Part shown: positions 26,201-34,453 of the stretch, piece by piece
How positions within the stretch are numbered: position 1 is the stretch's first letter
How the letters are laid out: each line of letters begins with the position of its first letter
DNA from: Saprospiraceae bacterium
GTDB lineage: Bacteria; Bacteroidota; Bacteroidia; Chitinophagales; Saprospiraceae
Assembly: GCA_020437105.1 (NCBI GenBank)
Contig: JAGQWR010000112.1
Span: 291 to 40,842, forward strand
Direction of reading: 5' to 3'
DNA length: 40,552 nt
Made by a program: the position numbers and the translations under genes
The notes under the pieces: model-generated
What the model was told of the DNA's origin: nothing
Database searches by the model: none
The model's input: the letters and a program-made list of their open reading frames with translations, nothing else

Positions 26201-29200
26201 TAGCTACACTAGAGGATGTCATCAACGACCCTCAAAATAGTGCAGGCCTTGTGAAAGGGAAGCTACTCCAGGCCAAACAATTAAATATTCCAAATATTGT
26301 TTATAACCCAAGAGGTGAGGATGACTTCCAGCTAATTGCAGACACCTATCTTTCTACCAGTACCAGTGGCCCATTAGGCCCAACCGGACAAGGAACGTAT
26401 GGCACTACTGCTGCACCTCAGGCCGTTGTAAACCTGGGACTATCCAATCAGTCTACTCCAAACGTAGTATTGGCAGGTACGCTAGTCGGGCCAACCGGAA
26501 TTACGGGTGGTTCCAGCTATAATGTACAGGCAAATGATACGCTGTATGATATCGCCCAACAACTGAATACAGATGTAGGCAATGTAACTTTGGTTCTGAA
26601 AAATCAGAAAGTACTGAACTCACAGGTACCATTGACTATTCCTTATTTGCTTGAAAAAGCCTCGATTCACAATAAACAATACACCTTTAGTTCTCTTTCA
26701 GATACCTACAGTGTTCCTGTTCCTTACCTGGCAGACTATAACCAGGGAGTAGAAGGTATCTTCCAACCTGATCAGGAATTGCTTATTCCGAATCTGGTTT
26801 GTATGGAAGTTAGCGAAATACTGGATCGCTTATTTTCCAATGTTGATCGAGGCAGTTCTGCCGGTATGGCAGCCCGCTTCTTCCTGCAAGGACTTCGTTT
26901 GCCAATTACTCCGGAGATTAACTTCGAGTCTGGAGCGCCTTGTATAGATGAAGATGTTTGCGCTTACTACAACATCACCGGACAACAGATTAGCGCCCAG
27001 CCGAGTAGTCAGGAAGCCACTAAGTGGATCAGCCTGCAAAAAACCGAGTCCAATGGAGCCACCTGGCTGAACTTTGGTGTAGGGCCAACCGGATGGGGTA
27101 TGAACCCTAACCAATTGGGCGTTACACTGCCTGATAGTGAAATAATTAAAGCTACAGGTCTTAAAAATACGGTCTACTACCCAGGTGCGCAGTATTCCAA
27201 TATGAAGATCTCCGATGAGGTTGCAAAACATTATACCTTAAAGAGTCATTTTGGATGGACATACCCTGGCACATTCGTATATCATTCAGGACCAACTGGT
27301 AGTCCGGGAGCTACATTCCCGTCTAACCAGAAAAATCCGCAACCAGCTATCTGGTTATTACCCGACGGACTTCTGGATGTTATCCAAACAGAAAAGCAAC
27401 AGGAATTGAAGCCAATGATGGCTACTCGCCAATATCCGGAGAAACAATCGACCAGCGAGCCATTGAAATACTATAACTGGTCTACTTTCCTGAATATTAG
27501 ATTGAAGCAGGTAGCAGTAGGTGCAAGCGACAGCAATACTGATACGGGCCAGGTCAAGCTTCCGAATACCTATGAAATCATTGGTGCCGACGAAACCAGC
27601 GTTGTTTATTTAGAAAGATTACTCGCTTATCTCAAGGAACATCCTTCCTACAATGACCCAATTGCTATTGATAGCCGGGTTCATATTTTGTATCAACCTG
27701 ATGGTCAGGGTAGTAGTGGTCTGATTTCGACAGCACTCGGGAAAGAAAAAACCCTGCTGGTTCAATCCAATTTATCGACCTACACACAACCCGATAGCTC
27801 AGTCAGTTTTACAAGATCTGCTGAAACCAGTAATTACGATCCGAAGAATCTGGTCAATTCCTTTAAAGATTTTGTAGAACTACTTTGGGAAGCCAGTATC
27901 ATCCGTCAGGGTGGATTCTATCTTTACTATGAAGAGACAGAATCACAGGATGGACTACCAGAGGATTTGTTTATTAAAAATCCAATTGGAGAAATATCCT
28001 TGGTCATCACCTTTGCGATGACCAGTAATAATGTTCAAAATTTCGTAAATAGTCTGATCGTAGGCGACCCAATGGATCCAACTGCCTCATCCGTTTATGT
28101 GGAAGACGAGGACAAACGGGAACCAGTATCTAAAATTCCTCCCGGTAATGTTGGATTTGAAGTTTCCAGGAATGTACAAGTAGTTGCTCCTGAGTATGAC
28201 TACCAGGCTTACCTGGCAGACAATTACAACTTAGTAGGCTACAAAATTATAGAAAACAGCAGCTTTAAAGAAAGTGTAGAGGGCCTTCCTGCCGGACCTA
28301 TTACAAAGGACAATTTGGGAGCTACCTATCAACATTACGAGCAGGTATTACCCGCTTATAAATTCTACAAAGCAACACCTTTCCAATTAGATCCACTAGG
28401 TGTTACGGGTGTTGTTGGCCCTTCCGGCGCGAACAATCCTTATCTGGGTGTTGGAGCTACTATGACTATGCATCTGGATTGGATCGATTTATTTGGAAAT
28501 AAAACCAAATTTAGCCCGGCCACAGATGGTAATCCAGGCAGGTATATAGAAATGCAGAAAAGGGTCGGTTATACTGATGTCTTAATCTCTGCTGCCAAAC
28601 TACCTAGTTTAACACTTGGATATCTTATCGAAACTGGTCAGTTATCTCTGGAATTTAACTTCAACTATAATTTTTATCTGCCACCAGTAGATCCGAATCA
28701 AATAGATGATTCCAAGAACCGGGCCCTGGCGGATAACGTCGTTTACCAGCAGTACTATTATCAGTTATCTGATATCTATTTCTGGACCAAACAGAACCCG
28801 GCTTCCGGTGCCGGGTTATTTCTGATGAATTCCCTGCAGCCTGGCCAGGAGATCTCATTGAATGGAGATCATTTGTATGCTTACCTGACCTACATCACAC
28901 AAATTTCAGATTACCTGAATAAAATAGCGAGTGGAATAAGTACTGATCCGCCTCATCCAGGCGATGAAGGAGAATTCGATATCAGTGTACCGATAGGACT
29001 GTATAATAATGAGACGATATTTGAATTGGTAACTGAAATGCAGTTGCGCAGGGATTCCAGCCTTATCGATCCGGAATTCATAACCAATACCGGAGTGAAA
29101 ACGGTAATTTCCACGGTAAGTCCTGTTACAAAACCGGCAGAAGGCTCCCAAGGGTATTCTGGTTTGACCGGGTTTGCCAAAAAATTTGAGGCTAACTTCC

Positions 29201-31644
29201 AAACGAGTGCCCTCGAATTAAAAGTCGCCGAAGGTATTGACCGGAATCATGTGGATGGTGCAAACCAGGACAACAAACGTGTTTGGGCAGTTCGTTTCGG
29301 GCAAGAGGGAATCACCTATAACATTGACAACCAAACTGCTCATTTCTTCGGACCACAACCGTTGTCAAACAGTTTGGTGTCGATGAACAATGTGTTGCTT
29401 TACCCATACAATCCGCAGAGTGGATTCTTCTTTGGCTATGGTGCCACTTATAAGTCCTACTCTTCTGTCGATATTGACCAGTGGGCGAGTAATTTCCTGG
29501 GGGCTGTAGATCAAATGTTGTCGCCAGAGTATGCGGTGCCACTTAGTCAGATTAGCCACAATATGTCAGACGGCATTTTCAATCAGGTAACTTGCTACCA
29601 AAGTACGGCACCAACGGGGACGAACAATCCTTACAGCGTCATTCTGAATGCCAAGGCCTGCATTGCAGAAGCTATTTCGGCTCGGGTTATGCCTATTGTA
29701 GGGCCTACACTGCCTCCACAAAGTTCCTTGCCGGAAGCTCAGGAACGCTACAAACAAAGTATCCTGGATCAGCTTTCGAATGCCTATAACATTAATGCTA
29801 TTGTTCAGAATCCGGTCGGAATCAGTTATGGCCCAACCGGCGGTCCGGTTAGTTTGTTTGGACAACCATTGGTTACAGCTGATCCGGTTGCTGAAGTCCG
29901 GACGGAGATTATACCGGTTAGAAACAGATTCCTGGCAATGGAAGCTAATAGTGAACCTCAGCTAAACCCGGATTATTCACTTTCGACTTCGAAAATACCG
30001 GTTTCAACAGGTCCGACTGCTTCCTATCTGACATATCTGTTTTCCACCAAGGATGCATCGGATAATAAGAACATTAGTTTAAACCTGGATTACAATTTAA
30101 CGCATGTTGAACACCAATTTGGAGATATTCCAGGTATTACGGGTTACCGCCCATCCTCCTGGTTATCCTTTATTATTCCTTTCCAGGATGGTCCGCCGGT
30201 AGGCAGTTCGTCACAAATTGGAGAGGTTAAAATTCCTATTCCATTATTGGAATATCCAACACCTCCATCGGTGAAACAACAATCCTTTGGAATGGGCCCA
30301 ACTGGTCCGGAAGGAGATCTATATCCGATCTTTGGTCCAACAGGAGTTACCGGGGAAAATCTGAAAATTCAGGAAGCAAAAGTCTGGTCTTATAACTACG
30401 AGTACAATGAAGTACAAGCAGCTCAGGACAGCATTCAGGCTTACATCCAATACGGTGCAACAGGTGGTGCAACGGGCGGCGTGAATAATACTTCCAGTTA
30501 TGGAACAGTTGTTTATGCGCCTCTTACAAATGCCCTGGCTCAATTCAGTGAAGTATATCCGAGCATGCAAACGGCTATGAGTCAATATTTGGCTCAGGTC
30601 AATGCAGAAACAGCGCCTACCAGTTCGAGCTATCAATCTGCTGTTCGTGTAGTGCAGGATTTTGCCTGGATGGCTGCCCGGATTGCGAATGGATGGCAAT
30701 ATTGGCAAGAGGTCGTGCAAGACAATTCGCTAAAACCGACCTTTCCAAACTCGAATGTGTATAAGATCAGCGAGACAGGTACTACAGGTTCTAATGAGTT
30801 ACTCATTACGATACAAGGTACTCCGGCTAATAAAAACCCGGAAAAGATCATTGAAATCCTGATTCCGACAGAGGACAATGATATTATTCCGGTCATGCAG
30901 CCCGAAAGTAGCCTTCCGGATCAGAAATTCATTTATAAATACCTTAAAGGCAATGATTATATAAGTTATAGTGAGCGTCAGACCTATCCATTCCGGGTTA
31001 TTCGTGCAGATGTATTGGATATTATCAACCTGCAGAATGGCTGGGGCGGTGTATCTGTAATACGAAACGAATACTTATTAGGAAATCAGGAAGATCCGTT
31101 CTCAGGTCCTCAGACGAATTTGGAATTCATTTTTCAAACGGCTTTGACCCGAGCCAGCAACCCTTTAGTTCCATTCCTGGAAAGTCAGGAACTGATTAAT
31201 GTTGCTGGAATCAAAACAGATATGAATCAAAAATATTCGATGGATATTTTGATGACGTATATGTTTGAATCTATCCTTATGGGTGTTCCTCCTTATATTG
31301 GGCAGAATATCCAGCTTACCTGTAATTACAGTTATGGCGTTAACCCTGGCTTGGCAGAGCTGGAAAAGGTCTTGCTCCCCGTGTTCATGACGGTTCAATT
31401 CCCATTGCCTATGGGCGATAGCCAATCGTTTATTTCATGCTTAAGCAACATTATCAAAAACTGGGTTGTAGAGCGAGGTTTGCAAACAAATACAGCTATT
31501 GGCCAGCAGGGATCAACGGATGGATTACAACACTTTGATGGTAACCTTCATTTTTCTGTAGTTGTGTTCTCCAACCTGGAAGAGAAGTTACCCTTGTTTA
31601 GGTTAGACAACCTATTCTTGGATATTGATAACGTGATATGGTAG
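20272..31644 (+). CDS. giant LysM-like protein with scattered collagen-like GXTG motifs (3790 aa)
   Basis: I do not recognise this protein as a whole. Visible parts: an N-terminal region to about residue 930 with mixed beta features; a beta-rich region with very regular alternating strands at about 1467-1550 (for example VELTIKIKIIFTIKIHL); about five LysM-like modules at about 1903-2178 (for example NVQANDTLYDIAQQLN at 2084); and a long Asn/Gln/Pro-rich C-terminal part. About 22 Gly-X-Thr/Ser-Gly tetrapeptides, mostly GPTG or GATG, lie at roughly 353, 483, 646, 920, 2036, 2073, 2271, 2340, 2710, 2716, 2964, 3187, 3342, 3355, 3395 and others, with none between about 927 and 2032. No signal peptide, lipobox, transmembrane segment or type IX C-terminal domain is seen. 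ATG 20272 is the first ATG; a TTG at 20245 is possible. Glycosyltransferase genes flank it on both sides. Confidence 0.9.
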   Translation: MLSFHSLQGSTSLFIPSQSDGNGFICFYKPGRFSGRATKVNYTDHKPDKPKLDYSLSISQIWEQEQGVLLFLTEVPDDLKLFQGILEKTFPTQPEHTSLYWCTLDSSCQELHVQFTLSLDADTNYSDDLTIKHGRIKYIVKKGKASLIPEGNLAHPSGKHLVFEDSILLDAVNTGVKKKAHIHPHHDIFIPLTGPYRGKIVSNAIIMGGVNPETGLPAALTYSYSANGTKEYQEYPILKSGDENQSPLFIANWDPLVPTRSTLAFTGKSVLLKGGNQEPLVLGTVNNDGAVPVSTYFRTIFGVPIELYAMEEDNYPSQLVLQAKPSSNGIPVDYYFAPDGYFEMGINTEGIAGATGPLGQTGTHYLIGGLAGTEYFSFQAKTAQSRGNAMVFTPGNAYAPTFPLTDANAPTSLLTSEYSTSWVSVVSPVYANGITASLGVTFPPAAAYFSQPSENSLFKVNQGRSDLAKNILDQFPTLSAVLGPTGLPDPAFPLVPYGALDSDAINDYLKTEPHSLRDFENQILGQTRKEEIGINLPPASNYNNVTKATSPKGLYVEVNNESFQWARMQLAQNYNPNSYPNQELLRFDNLKPELQSSFQTNQQFLVVSDNEQLGQFINGQGGLGATAYFENKMSIEGWPFNFDVPGPSGATPAVNNTLLFKYTQGTILDLVQSTGQWTNKDSFNVPGIIKDLSTNLKKFVDEGIAAAAIDPNFEQFARIVQDPDWRGILALNVDVDLQSFPPQLQGLLAGIHDMDNFKAHHFGIDLSQPTLVNNQDIGFPYNYTSSMFALINYKDDLYTTPNEPIDLGVNAGNPYNYAVLLLKVLFKNSKIQNFESKVQLSSDEFFSDSVNKVTVNGVEQASDLRAILFDGSFEEYGGQPIYTFTTQKQNNQPEITKFFVNNGNLDYVEINNGNFNTLMGATGPSGTDVQAQFSLYGFLAFNKLNPDSADWDLYSFGGENGQDPTDQGLAISNLNIDLKFTVQENQTSGLSFAFQPQDLILQESLSTFREGSFYDTYPLKISDFIYGDKNSLPPTKGFPYFVMGSDPAMSPLEDAPNWYGIVFDLNLGTAGSLASGAGLIARFLLSWGAGENDINTKYGNTSLSLPGAGAGTDYFRIESVLEFTASQQTFMMTTDDAGIGSGKHSYMISLDKPVIKFLGKSFPDYSALGKNTDFFISIFGNPDGNSKTLGWYGALEPGDPIGTDDFKISFLGLGHHVKINSSEVDNVEDAIEAMKNAFAPPKDKSAYPPYDPTKMSFDANSQWLIGTVFKIIDTFELSGVFNDPNIYGLLIDVSGDKAGVFDGLQFQVLYKKISDTVGDYHIELKLPDAFRKFDVGEVSITLPSFILDLYTDGSFKVNLGFPKSATDFSDSFTLQMLPFTGSGGFYFGYLKAGASTETPQTTAGVFGPTIIFGIGLQVGVGKDVSEGPIKAGASLTMVGIIEGIFSYFTPNADTAAILAANDNKDVSQYYKLSGTVGVSGMVYGSVDLVLIQAELKISISALVAFVFESYRAIPLSFDVEVSVELTIKIKIIFTIKIHLSFKATLHLDLTVGTDRLSEAPWYDGSNAPSLNHSNYASLFKYLPVYRMSVPEVVDLVWQPLILDSKRMVQLYFTPHLTVSGAGATFAQQSNYVGMLYVDAPPLNTAGATFTPMTSYDHLSEISLAWAMNAYINRNVENTTLEDILDKTISLDELQNIYNTINSSTSPPIPYKELTEMIEDAFNVYIAGPNSMSPNDDDEINATVFPMLPELTMKAGPTWSPNPTYDINFNTFSQAGETYINEVNEYFDQLYVDYQNEWEKQHNNPDGIEDAIVINEEMTSMAQFTFQDYFQMIIQTGLGDSISLIQNYTYPTDRSTSLSGLSTKMNNYQTSNGPVGNNITPAMIASANNHIPLNPYATLLISGYQVTLANTESLEDVSSRFGVTPAALGNANSAINNLILAGTTISYLDWTPYQLSTQDSLATAVAALNQGKPANEPVATLEDVINDPQNSAGLVKGKLLQAKQLNIPNIVYNPRGEDDFQLIADTYLSTSTSGPLGPTGQGTYGTTAAPQAVVNLGLSNQSTPNVVLAGTLVGPTGITGGSSYNVQANDTLYDIAQQLNTDVGNVTLVLKNQKVLNSQVPLTIPYLLEKASIHNKQYTFSSLSDTYSVPVPYLADYNQGVEGIFQPDQELLIPNLVCMEVSEILDRLFSNVDRGSSAGMAARFFLQGLRLPITPEINFESGAPCIDEDVCAYYNITGQQISAQPSSQEATKWISLQKTESNGATWLNFGVGPTGWGMNPNQLGVTLPDSEIIKATGLKNTVYYPGAQYSNMKISDEVAKHYTLKSHFGWTYPGTFVYHSGPTGSPGATFPSNQKNPQPAIWLLPDGLLDVIQTEKQQELKPMMATRQYPEKQSTSEPLKYYNWSTFLNIRLKQVAVGASDSNTDTGQVKLPNTYEIIGADETSVVYLERLLAYLKEHPSYNDPIAIDSRVHILYQPDGQGSSGLISTALGKEKTLLVQSNLSTYTQPDSSVSFTRSAETSNYDPKNLVNSFKDFVELLWEASIIRQGGFYLYYEETESQDGLPEDLFIKNPIGEISLVITFAMTSNNVQNFVNSLIVGDPMDPTASSVYVEDEDKREPVSKIPPGNVGFEVSRNVQVVAPEYDYQAYLADNYNLVGYKIIENSSFKESVEGLPAGPITKDNLGATYQHYEQVLPAYKFYKATPFQLDPLGVTGVVGPSGANNPYLGVGATMTMHLDWIDLFGNKTKFSPATDGNPGRYIEMQKRVGYTDVLISAAKLPSLTLGYLIETGQLSLEFNFNYNFYLPPVDPNQIDDSKNRALADNVVYQQYYYQLSDIYFWTKQNPASGAGLFLMNSLQPGQEISLNGDHLYAYLTYITQISDYLNKIASGISTDPPHPGDEGEFDISVPIGLYNNETIFELVTEMQLRRDSSLIDPEFITNTGVKTVISTVSPVTKPAEGSQGYSGLTGFAKKFEANFQTSALELKVAEGIDRNHVDGANQDNKRVWAVRFGQEGITYNIDNQTAHFFGPQPLSNSLVSMNNVLLYPYNPQSGFFFGYGATYKSYSSVDIDQWASNFLGAVDQMLSPEYAVPLSQISHNMSDGIFNQVTCYQSTAPTGTNNPYSVILNAKACIAEAISARVMPIVGPTLPPQSSLPEAQERYKQSILDQLSNAYNINAIVQNPVGISYGPTGGPVSLFGQPLVTADPVAEVRTEIIPVRNRFLAMEANSEPQLNPDYSLSTSKIPVSTGPTASYLTYLFSTKDASDNKNISLNLDYNLTHVEHQFGDIPGITGYRPSSWLSFIIPFQDGPPVGSSSQIGEVKIPIPLLEYPTPPSVKQQSFGMGPTGPEGDLYPIFGPTGVTGENLKIQEAKVWSYNYEYNEVQAAQDSIQAYIQYGATGGATGGVNNTSSYGTVVYAPLTNALAQFSEVYPSMQTAMSQYLAQVNAETAPTSSSYQSAVRVVQDFAWMAARIANGWQYWQEVVQDNSLKPTFPNSNVYKISETGTTGSNELLITIQGTPANKNPEKIIEILIPTEDNDIIPVMQPESSLPDQKFIYKYLKGNDYISYSERQTYPFRVIRADVLDIINLQNGWGGVSVIRNEYLLGNQEDPFSGPQTNLEFIFQTALTRASNPLVPFLESQELINVAGIKTDMNQKYSMDILMTYMFESILMGVPPYIGQNIQLTCNYSYGVNPGLAELEKVLLPVFMTVQFPLPMGDSQSFISCLSNIIKNWVVERGLQTNTAIGQQGSTDGLQHFDGNLHFSVVVFSNLEEKLPLFRLDNLFLDIDNVIW

Positions 31645-31681
31645 CCGCTAAAGCGCTGTAACACATTAATACTGTACAATC

Positions 31682-31724
31682 AAAGGGCATGAAAGAATCT
31701 GGTAACAGTTTTTTTCGTGCCTTT
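31682..31724 (+). terminator. possible weak hairpin after the giant gene
   Basis: An imperfect stem (AAAGGGCATGAAA against TTTCGTGCCTTT, one bulge) with about an 18-base loop lies 38 bp after the stop codon. It may partly terminate or stabilise the giant transcript before the next glycosyltransferase gene, 112 bp downstream. Confidence 0.35.
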
Positions 31725-31756
31725 TGCTGCGTATTACGAACTGAAAATCTTTGTGC

Positions 31757-32548
31757 ATGCTCCCTTTAATAAGTTGTTTAACAGTCACAGGATGGCGGTT
31801 GGTCTTACTTAAACAATCTATTCAGTGTTTTTTAGATCAAACCTATCCCAACAAGGAATTGGTCATTGTGACAGATGCAGCTCCAGCTTATAAAGAAGCA
31901 ATCCACAAATATGTAACACAACTCAATCGGCCGGAAATACGTCTGATTTTTTTGGATGGCAAGTTTAACCTCGGAACACTCCGAAACCAGGCAATTGATG
32001 CGGCCAAGGGAGACTTTATAATGCAGTGGGACGATGATGACCTCTACCACCCGGAGCGCATCTCCTTGCAGGTTGAATGTTTATTGCGGGAAAAAGCACA
32101 TGCCTGCTTATTATCCGATCAACTTTCCTTTTTTGGAGCGCGACGAGAAATGTTCTGGGTTGACTGGGTACCGCATTACGTAAACTCCCCCATGCACCAG
32201 GTTTTTCCCGGTAGTATTTTAGCCGTAAAAGATGCTAAATTTCGATACCCCGAATCCGGGCAATACTCCACTCAAGGCGAAGACTCTGTGTTTTTAGGTC
32301 AATATATTGACTCCGGAAAAGTAGCGCGCCTTTCCGGGAAAGGGTATATTTATGTTTATCGATATCATGGCACAAATACCTTTCCGGAACAACATCATCA
32401 GTGGATTGCGGATTTGCATGCCTGTGATCCCGAATTTGTGCATCAACGGATGAAACCGCTGGTAAAAGCATTGACTTATTATCCGCTCCCGCAGCCATAT
32501 ACCTTTTTCGCCAAAAAGAAAAACCAGCTATTTGTCTATAAACAATAA
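31757..32548 (+). CDS. family 2 glycosyltransferase (263 aa)
   Basis: A GT-A fold enzyme with the GT2 N-terminal block (LISCLTVTGWRLVLLKQSIQCFL, split as seen) and a metal-binding run WDDDD from Trp91 inside WDDDDLYHPERI. The FWVDW and YIYVYRYHGTN blocks recur in two other proteins of this locus (C-terminal half of 34454-36382, and 36428-37216), so the three are paralogues. No membrane segment is visible, which points to cytoplasmic action. ATG 31757 was chosen over a TTG two codons earlier. Confidence 0.88.
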   Translation: MLPLISCLTVTGWRLVLLKQSIQCFLDQTYPNKELVIVTDAAPAYKEAIHKYVTQLNRPEIRLIFLDGKFNLGTLRNQAIDAAKGDFIMQWDDDDLYHPERISLQVECLLREKAHACLLSDQLSFFGARREMFWVDWVPHYVNSPMHQVFPGSILAVKDAKFRYPESGQYSTQGEDSVFLGQYIDSGKVARLSGKGYIYVYRYHGTNTFPEQHHQWIADLHACDPEFVHQRMKPLVKALTYYPLPQPYTFFAKKKNQLFVYKQ

Positions 32549-32604
32549 TGCATCCGGGAAAAACACTGCCATCCTCCTCCATGAATACACCTAAAAAGTA
32601 ATCT

Positions 32605-34434
32605 ATGCCAGCCACTCCACATCGCCCTACTGTTTGCCTGAATATGATCGTAAAAAACGAATCCAGGGTTATTCAGCGTTGCCTTTCATCTCTCCGGCAT
32701 ATTATTGATTATTGGGTAATTGTAGATACAGGCTCCACAGATGGAACGCAGGAAATTATTAAGGATTTTCTAAAGGATATCCCCGGAGAGCTATTCGAAC
32801 GGCCGTGGAAAAATTTTGGATATAACAGAACGGAAGCACTTCAATTGGCGAAAGGGAAAGCCGATTATCTTTTTATCATTGATGCAGATGAAATAATCAG
32901 ACTGGCTCCTGATTTTAGCTGGAATAAACTTTACCACGACTCGTATATCGTGCAATTTACAGATAATGGAATCTCCTATGTCCGGTGTCAAATCGTAAAC
33001 AACCATTTCGAGTGGTCGTACAAGGGAGTATTACACGAATATATCGAAAGTAAAGAAGCAAAGACGCAAGCACTTTACCCCGGACTGACTATCATTCGTT
33101 ACCTGGATGGTTCGCGATCATCCGATCCTCAAAAATTTAAAAAAGATGCGCTGGTACTGGAGCAAGCCCTTCTGGAAGAACCAGATAATGATCGATATCT
33201 TTTTTACCTGGCACAAAGTTACCGGGACTGTGGCGACTTAGCACAAGCGCTTCGATTTTACCAAAAACGTGTCGAGAAAGGGGGATGGGATCAGGAAGTC
33301 TGGTACTCTCTTTATCAAATCGCCCAATTGATGGAGCGCGCCAATGAGCCTTGGCCTAAAGTAATGGAGGCCTATCTGGAAGCCTTTCAGTATCGCCCAA
33401 ATCGGGTCGGTCCCCTGTATCGGATCTTGCGATATTATGTAAACGAGAAAAAACAATACCATCTGGGCTACCTCTTTGGAAAAACAGCCATCGATATGAC
33501 AATTCCTCAGGAAGCATTATTTGTGGAGCAGGCTATCTATGATTATTATCTTCCGCTGGAGTATGGGGTATGTGCTTTTTATGTTGGCAATGATGTCGAG
33601 GCTATTAAGGCCAATAACCGAATTTTGCAAAACAATAACTTAAGTGGCGATATTTTCATGCGGGCTCTAACCAACCGATTGTTTAGCCTCGACCGGAAAT
33701 ATCCCAAGCTTCAAACACCTCAAACAAAACAACGAAAGATCCGGGTAGTTATCCCATTCCATAATCCGGGGCATTTTTTAGATAATTGCATTGAACGACT
33801 GTCACAGCAACAGTATAAAAATGTGCAATGGATATTCCTCAACAATGCGTCCGCAGATGATTCCGGATCTAAGGTTCCAAAAGATTTGGATCATGTCGAT
33901 TACATACATTTGAAAAAACGAAAACCCCTTGGAGCCTGGATGTCGGAATCGCTGAAAGGGTATTGCCAAAAAGATGATCTGGTGCTCTTTATCAATGGCG
34001 ATGATTGGCTGGAAGCAGATGACACCCTGGGCCTGATAAATCAGTATTTTAATGAACGCGATTGTCAGTTTTTACTTGGACAGTTTCGTTTTTCAGATGG
34101 TAGATATGGAAAAACTATGCCATTTCTAGATGTAGAGGCACTTGATACAACCCTTTTTTATCCACTCACCTTTGCCTTTTCAGGCGAATTATTGCTCGAA
34201 GCAAAACTGGATGATACCTTACAAAATGAGCCAGGCAAATGGCTGGCTGGAAATGCGGCAATTGATGCGCTGGCCAAATCTTTGATTAAGCAGGCAGGAG
34301 CAGATAAAGCCCATTTTAATGACCAGGTATTGATGGTTTATAATTTAAATCGATTTTCCGACCTGATTTATCCGGGCACCGAAAAATGGCTCCAAAAACC
34401 GGAAAAGATGCGCACCCTAAGCGTTCAGCAATAA
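32605..34434 (+). CDS. GT2-TPR-GT2 glycosyltransferase (609 aa)
   Basis: The N-terminal GT2 domain (about 8-165) has CLNMIVKNESRVIQRCL, VDTGSTDGT and the metal-binding DADE from Asp93, the arrangement of TPR-containing glycosyltransferases. About 165-370 is helical with TPR-like repeats (LEQALLEEPDNDRYLFYLAQ; YRDCGDLAQALRFYQKRV). A second GT2 domain (about 378-600) begins IRVVIPFHNPGHFLDNCIE and has NGDDW near residue 462. TPR-linked enzymes often modify proteins, with the TPR part gripping the acceptor, which fits glycosylation of the giant protein; this is inference. It starts 56 bp after the previous gene. Confidence 0.88.
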   Translation: MPATPHRPTVCLNMIVKNESRVIQRCLSSLRHIIDYWVIVDTGSTDGTQEIIKDFLKDIPGELFERPWKNFGYNRTEALQLAKGKADYLFIIDADEIIRLAPDFSWNKLYHDSYIVQFTDNGISYVRCQIVNNHFEWSYKGVLHEYIESKEAKTQALYPGLTIIRYLDGSRSSDPQKFKKDALVLEQALLEEPDNDRYLFYLAQSYRDCGDLAQALRFYQKRVEKGGWDQEVWYSLYQIAQLMERANEPWPKVMEAYLEAFQYRPNRVGPLYRILRYYVNEKKQYHLGYLFGKTAIDMTIPQEALFVEQAIYDYYLPLEYGVCAFYVGNDVEAIKANNRILQNNNLSGDIFMRALTNRLFSLDRKYPKLQTPQTKQRKIRVVIPFHNPGHFLDNCIERLSQQQYKNVQWIFLNNASADDSGSKVPKDLDHVDYIHLKKRKPLGAWMSESLKGYCQKDDLVLFINGDDWLEADDTLGLINQYFNERDCQFLLGQFRFSDGRYGKTMPFLDVEALDTTLFYPLTFAFSGELLLEAKLDDTLQNEPGKWLAGNAAIDALAKSLIKQAGADKAHFNDQVLMVYNLNRFSDLIYPGTEKWLQKPEKMRTLSVQQ

Positions 34435-34453
34435 TCCCTAAATACGCCCAAAG

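Noticed and set aside
20272..31644. Phage tail fibre or ordinary collagen-like protein
   Set aside because: GXTG motifs are isolated, not a continuous Gly-X-Y repeat, and there are no phage structural genes nearby.
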